From positions 62,001 through 126,000 of the forward strand of contig NZ_PPXQ01000002.1 of assembly GCF_004798585.1 (NCBI RefSeq): a stretch of 64,000 nt of DNA. The letters run 5' to 3'. A program made the position numbers and the translations under genes. Origin of the DNA: Massilia sp. Mn16-1_5. GTDB lineage: Bacteria > Pseudomonadota > Gammaproteobacteria > Burkholderiales > Burkholderiaceae_D. Under the pieces are notes generated by a model. The model worked only from the letters and a program-made list of their open reading frames with translations, did not search any database and had not been told where the DNA came from. Of the stretch, positions 60,355 through 64,000 are shown piece by piece (position 1 is the first letter of the stretch; each line of letters starts with the position of its first letter).

Positions 60355-61857
60355 ATGAACAACACTTTATTACCGGCAGTCGACACCAACCTGGTGCCGG
60401 TCTACGCCGAAATCTTCCTGCTGATCGCGGCTTCCGCGATCCTGCTGATCGACATGTACCTGAAGGGCACGCGTCGTAACATCACCTACTGGCTGTCGCT
60501 GCTGACCCTGGTCGGTTGCGCCGTCTTCAGCTGGGCCGACTACAACGCCGGCACCACGGTCTACACGTTCAACAACATGTACGTGTCGGATCCGATGTCG
60601 AACCTGCTGAAACTGTTCACCTACCTCGCGGTGGGCGTCACCCTGGTGTATTCGCGCCAGTACGCGACCGAGCGCGGCATGCTCTCGGGGAACCTGGGCG
60701 GCGAGTTCTACGTGCTCGCGCTGTTCTCGATGCTGGGCCAGATGATCATGATCTCGGGTAACAGCATGCTGTCGATCTACCTGGGCCTGGAACTCATGTC
60801 GCTGTCGCTGTACGCGCTGGTGGCACTGCGCCGCGACCATGCGATCTCGACCGAAGCATCGATGAAGTACTTCGTGCTGGGTTCGCTGGCTTCGGGCTTC
60901 ATGCTCTACGGTATCTCGATGATCTACGGCGCCACCGGTTCGCTCGACCTGAACGAAATCGCCGCCCGTGCCGCAACCGGCGCCAACAGCACGATCCTCG
61001 TGTTCGGCCTGGTGTTCCTGGTGGCCGGCATGGCCTTCAAGCTGGGCGCCGTGCCGTTCCACATGTGGGTGCCGGACGTCTACCAGGGTTCGCCGACCGC
61101 CGTGACCCTGCTGCTGGGTGGCGCGCCGAAACTGGCATCGTTCGCCATGGTGCTGCGCATCCTGGTCGAGGGCCTGGGCCAGATGGCCTACGACTGGCAG
61201 CAGATGCTGCTGGTGCTGGCCGTGCTGTCGCTGGCAATCGGTAACCTGACCGCGATCGCCCAGACCAACATCAAGCGTATGCTGGCCTACTCGACGATCG
61301 CCCAGATGGGCTTCGTGCTGCTGGGCATGCTGGCCGGCGTGGTGGGCGAGGACCGCTCGAACATGGGCGCCGCCTACAGCTCGGCCATGTACTACTCGAT
61401 CACCTACGTGCTGACCACGCTGGGCGCCTTCGGTCTGATCATGATGCTGGCGCGTTCGGGCTTCGAAGCCGAGCAGATCGCCGACTTCAAGGGCCTGGGC
61501 CGCCGCAGCCCGTGGTTCGCCGTCGTCATGACCATCCTGATGTTCTCGCTGGCCGGCGTGCCGCCGATGATGGGCTTCATGGCCAAGTGGGCAGTGCTGC
61601 AGGCCGTCGCCAACACCGGCGCGGTCTGGCTGGCCGTGGTCGCCGTGCTGTTCTCGCTGATCGGCGCCTTCTACTACCTGCGCGTCGTCAAGACGATGTG
61701 GTTCGACGAAGCGGCCGACAACAGCCCGATCGTCACCCACGGCGACATGCGCGTCGCGCTGTCGATCAACGGCATCATGGTCGTGCTGCTGGGCCTGATC
61801 CCGGGCACCTTGCTGAGCGCCTGCCTGCAGGCCATGCAGCTGACCCTGAAGTCGTAA
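60355..61857 (+). CDS. nuoN: NADH-quinone oxidoreductase subunit N
   Basis: A 500-residue antiporter-like proton-pumping subunit, last of the complex I genes. Conserved [40 protein letters not shown] and [20 protein letters not shown]. The C-terminus MQLTLKS is normal. The DUF2818 gene begins within five bases of its stop, so the operon continues past complex I. Confidence 0.97.
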   Translation: MNNTLLPAVDTNLVPVYAEIFLLIAASAILLIDMYLKGTRRNITYWLSLLTLVGCAVFSWADYNAGTTVYTFNNMYVSDPMSNLLKLFTYLAVGVTLVYSRQYATERGMLSGNLGGEFYVLALFSMLGQMIMISGNSMLSIYLGLELMSLSLYALVALRRDHAISTEASMKYFVLGSLASGFMLYGISMIYGATGSLDLNEIAARAATGANSTILVFGLVFLVAGMAFKLGAVPFHMWVPDVYQGSPTAVTLLLGGAPKLASFAMVLRILVEGLGQMAYDWQQMLLVLAVLSLAIGNLTAIAQTNIKRMLAYSTIAQMGFVLLGMLAGVVGEDRSNMGAAYSSAMYYSITYVLTTLGAFGLIMMLARSGFEAEQIADFKGLGRRSPWFAVVMTILMFSLAGVPPMMGFMAKWAVLQAVANTGAVWLAVVAVLFSLIGAFYYLRVVKTMWFDEAADNSPIVTHGDMRVALSINGIMVVLLGLIPGTLLSACLQAMQLTLKS

Positions 61858-61861
61858 TGTG

Positions 61862-62182
61862 ATGGACGTCTCGTTCGCAGCCTGGATCGTGGTTGTCGTG
61901 GCCTTGTTGGCCGCCAACCTCCCGTTTGCGAACGAGCGCGTGTTCGGCGTCGTTTCCTTGAAGCCAGCGCAAACCGGCCAGGTGCGCCGCAAGCCCTTCG
62001 TGGCGCGCCTGCTCGAGCTCCTTGTTCTATACTTCCTCGTCGGCCTCGTCGGCTACCTGCTCGAATCCCGCATCGGCAACGTGTTTGCCCAGGGCTGGGA
62101 GTTCTATGCGGTGACCGGCTGCCTGTTCCTCGTGCTGGCGTTTCCGGGATTTGTCTTTACCTATCTGCGTAAGCGCCGCTGA
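61862..62182 (+). CDS. DUF2818-family small membrane protein
   Basis: A 106-residue protein with about three hydrophobic segments (AAWIVVVVALLAANLPFA; LLELLVLYFLVGLVGYLLE; AVTGCLFLVLAFPGFVFTY) and a basic C-terminus LRKRR. It matches DUF2818, which in Burkholderiales directly follows nuoN; co-transcription suggests a complex I accessory or assembly role, but this is inference. ATG 61862 is four bases after the nuoN stop (GTG 61859 is an alternative). Confidence 0.85.
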   Translation: MDVSFAAWIVVVVALLAANLPFANERVFGVVSLKPAQTGQVRRKPFVARLLELLVLYFLVGLVGYLLESRIGNVFAQGWEFYAVTGCLFLVLAFPGFVFTYLRKRR

Positions 62183-62213
62183 TTCTCCGATCAACGCTCT
62201 ACACAGGGGTCCA

Positions 62214-62774
62214 ATGGATTCGCAACACCTGAAGGAAGTTCGCCTCGACGGCGAAGTGGCTTACGACGGGCATTTCCTCAAAGTCTCGCGCGACCGCATC
62301 CAACTGCCGGACGGCAAAGTCACTCACCGCGAATACATCCGCCATCCGGGCGCGGTAACGATCCTGCCGCTGCTCGACGACGGCCGCGTGCTGCTCGAGC
62401 GCCAGTTCCGCTACCCGAACGACCGCGTCTTCATCGAATTCCCGGCCGGTAAAATCGACCCGGGCGAGGACCACCTGGCCTGCGCCAAGCGCGAGCTGGA
62501 AGAAGAAACCGGCTACACCGCCACCGACTGGCGTTTCGTCTGCACCATCCACAATGCGATCGCCTATTCCGACGAGCACTTGGAACTGTTCCTGGCGCGC
62601 GGGCTGACTGCGGGCGAGGCCAGGCTGGACGAAGGCGAGTTCCTGGAAATCTTCACGACCACGGTGCCGGAACTGATGGCGATGGTGAAGTCGGGCGAAA
62701 TCACCGACGTGAAGACCATCATCGGCGCCTTCTGGCTGGAAAAGATCGTCAACGGGACCTGGTCGCCGGCCTGA
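62214..62774 (+). CDS. nudF: ADP-ribose pyrophosphatase-like Nudix hydrolase
   Basis: A 186-residue Nudix enzyme. The complete Nudix box is GKIDPGEDHLACAKRELEEE followed by TGY (about 81-103), fitting G-x5-E-x7-RE-x-EE-x-G. The preceding text (FLKVSRDRIQLPDGKVTHRE, EYIRHPGAVTILPLL) and the following FLARGLT match the ADP-ribose pyrophosphatase subgroup, which splits ADP-ribose to AMP and ribose-5-phosphate. ATG 62214 follows ACAGGGGTCCA. It is next to the nuo operon, as in related species; the symbol nudF is by resemblance. Confidence 0.85.
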   Translation: MDSQHLKEVRLDGEVAYDGHFLKVSRDRIQLPDGKVTHREYIRHPGAVTILPLLDDGRVLLERQFRYPNDRVFIEFPAGKIDPGEDHLACAKRELEEETGYTATDWRFVCTIHNAIAYSDEHLELFLARGLTAGEARLDEGEFLEIFTTTVPELMAMVKSGEITDVKTIIGAFWLEKIVNGTWSPA

Positions 62775-62778
62775 CGTC

Positions 62779-63471
62779 ATGAAGTGGTTGCTCGTGCTCG
62801 CCCTGCTGTGCGCCCTCGCGCCGGCGAGCGCGCGCACCGCATTCCAGGCGCGCTGCGAGGACACGATCGGACAAAGTGTCTCGGTCATGAGCTCGAAGCA
62901 GAACGGCTACCGCATCGACCACAGTTATTCGTTCCACGGCCTGTCCGCCATGAAGGGCGACCGCGCGCCGGGCAGCTATGTACTGGGACTGACGCGTACG
63001 GCCTCGCAGGTCGGCATCAAGGTCGAGGGCCGCATGCTGAGCGATCCGGCCAGCGGCTACGAATGCGTGGCGCCGCGCCTCGAGATCAATCTGTATTACC
63101 TGCCCATCGTCGTCTACGTCGGACGCGAATTCCCGCCGCATACCTGCTCCTACCGCGAGATCCTGGCCCACGAACTGCGCCACCGCGACATCTATCTCAA
63201 TTACCTGCCACAGGCCGAGAAGGTCATCAGCGCTGCCCTGGCGCGCCGCTTCGAGGGCAAGCCGCTGTACGCGCCGCGCGGCCAGGCGCGCAGCCTCTTG
63301 CAGCGCGAGATCGACAGCGGCTGGATGCCCTTCATTAAAAACGAGATGGCGAAAGTCGAACGTTTACAGGCCGCAATCGATACCCCGCAAGAATACGCCC
63401 GTCTCGGCAAAGTTTGCGCAGGTGAGGTACAGTCTCTTATCAGACCGGCAAAGAGTAAACGAAGCACATGA
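62779..63471 (+). CDS. Secreted protein with an HExxH motif, function unknown
   Basis: A 230-residue exported protein (signal MKWLLVLALLCALAPASA). It contains HELRH at 131-135 in ILAHELRHRDIYLNYLP, the pattern of zinc metallopeptidases; cysteines at 26, 96 and 123 and one near the C-terminus may form disulfides. The region EINLYYLPIVVYVGREFPPH is conserved-looking. I could not assign a family; a DUF922-like zinc protease is possible. It starts four bases after nudF, and its stop overlaps the ispD ATG (ATGA at 63468-63471). Confidence 0.6.
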   Translation: MKWLLVLALLCALAPASARTAFQARCEDTIGQSVSVMSSKQNGYRIDHSYSFHGLSAMKGDRAPGSYVLGLTRTASQVGIKVEGRMLSDPASGYECVAPRLEINLYYLPIVVYVGREFPPHTCSYREILAHELRHRDIYLNYLPQAEKVISAALARRFEGKPLYAPRGQARSLLQREIDSGWMPFIKNEMAKVERLQAAIDTPQEYARLGKVCAGEVQSLIRPAKSKRST

Positions 63472-64000
63472 ATTCACAGGCACCACGTTATTTCGCGCTC
63501 ATCCCCGCCGCCGGCGTCGGGGCGCGCATGGCCGCGAGCGGTCCCAAGCAATACCTGAAAATCGGCGGCAAGCCGATGCTGCGTCATGCCATCGACGCCT
63601 TCCTGTTCAGCGAACTGATCGCGCATACCTATGTCGTGGTCAGCCCGGACGATCCGATCATCGACAGCGTCGTACCGAGCCACGGCGTGACCGTGCTGCG
63701 CTGCGGCGGGGCGACCCGCATGGAGTCGGTGCAGAACGGCCTCGCGGCCCTGAGCCCGACGCTGCGCGAGAACGACTGGGTGCTGGTGCACGACGCGGCC
63801 CGCCCCGGCCTCGACGACGCGCTGATCGAAAAACTGATTACCCAGACCGGCGAACATCCGGTCGGCGGCCTGCTGGCCCTGCCGGTGGTCGACACCGTCA
63901 AGCGCAGCATCGCCGGCGACCTCGGCACCGTCTCGCGCGAAGGTTTGTGGCTGGCGCAGACGCCGCAGATGTTCCGGTATAAACTGCTGCGCGACGCACT
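63468..64000 (+). CDS. ispD: 2-C-methyl-D-erythritol 4-phosphate cytidylyltransferase, N-terminal part
   Basis: The first 177 codons; the gene continues past the window edge. The product would make CDP-methylerythritol in the non-mevalonate isoprenoid pathway. Visible: the CTP-binding glycine-rich loop FALIPAAGVGARMAASGPKQ, the segment HDAARPGLDDALI, and the late conserved LWLAQTPQMFRY. ATG 63468 overlaps the preceding gene's stop by four bases, so the two are translationally coupled. The fragment shows no frame breaks. Confidence 0.95.
   Translation, partial: MNSQAPRYFALIPAAGVGARMAASGPKQYLKIGGKPMLRHAIDAFLFSELIAHTYVVVSPDDPIIDSVVPSHGVTVLRCGGATRMESVQNGLAALSPTLRENDWVLVHDAARPGLDDALIEKLITQTGEHPVGGLLALPVVDTVKRSIAGDLGTVSREGLWLAQTPQMFRYKLLRDA

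Overview
The window reads as chromosome of a high-GC betaproteobacterium of the order Burkholderiales, most likely Oxalobacteraceae (Massilia/Telluria/Duganella type). This rests on gene content and order: ilvBHC-pssA-leuA, rpsO-pnp, tpiA-secG-tRNA-Leu-nuoA-N-DUF2818-nudF, MASE4 and RsbRST signalling proteins, and many REP-type palindromes. The assignment is by recognition; no search was run. Most of the window is dense, GC-rich housekeeping DNA. I see no rRNA, CRISPR array, prophage or insertion sequence.

Layout. 1-2.8 kb: tail of a TauD-like dioxygenase and an SsuABC/TauABC-type importer. 3.3-10.2 kb: branched-chain amino-acid synthesis (ilvB, ilvH, ilvC, leuA) with a SIMPL-domain protein and pssA inserted. 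10.3-14.4 kb: an esterase lipoprotein, a small lipoprotein, then rpsO and pnp. 14.5-17.3 kb: a compact MerR regulon (OYE-family flavoenzyme, MerR regulator, exported acetoacetate-decarboxylase-like protein) in which three promoters carry the 19-bp spacer and dyad typical of MerR control. 17.4-28.2 kb: a DUF1444 protein, then an RsbR-RsbS-RsbT-(kinase/phosphatase fusion)-histidine kinase-hybrid kinase operon, a GAF-PAS-GGDEF-EAL protein and an unrecognised hydrolase-like protein. 28.3-31.1 kb: an M16 peptidase pair, one active and one lacking the zinc motif. 31.5-36.6 kb: a DUF2807 protein, a Sel1-repeat protein, a MASE4 hybrid histidine kinase broken by a frameshift, and an SDR. 36.9-39.5 kb: a short, visibly AT-richer stretch of accessory genes (esterase, TIGR02594 peptidoglycan-hydrolase-like protein, GNAT, tiny Cys-rich protein). 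39.6-45.2 kb: a large two-domain M16 peptidase, an SGNH hydrolase and a quinone oxidoreductase. 45.4-64 kb: tpiA, secG, tRNA-Leu(GAG), the complete 14-gene complex I operon, DUF2818, nudF, a secreted HExxH protein and the start of ispD.

The points most worth a second look are (i) the stressosome-type RST module, which leads into two histidine kinases and no local sigma factor, with a degenerate ATPase-like domain on one kinase and a switch-lysine loss in the other; (ii) the three-operator MerR regulon; (iii) a family of at least 12 REP units, mostly in inverted pairs, scattered between genes; and (iv) the frameshifted MASE4 kinase.
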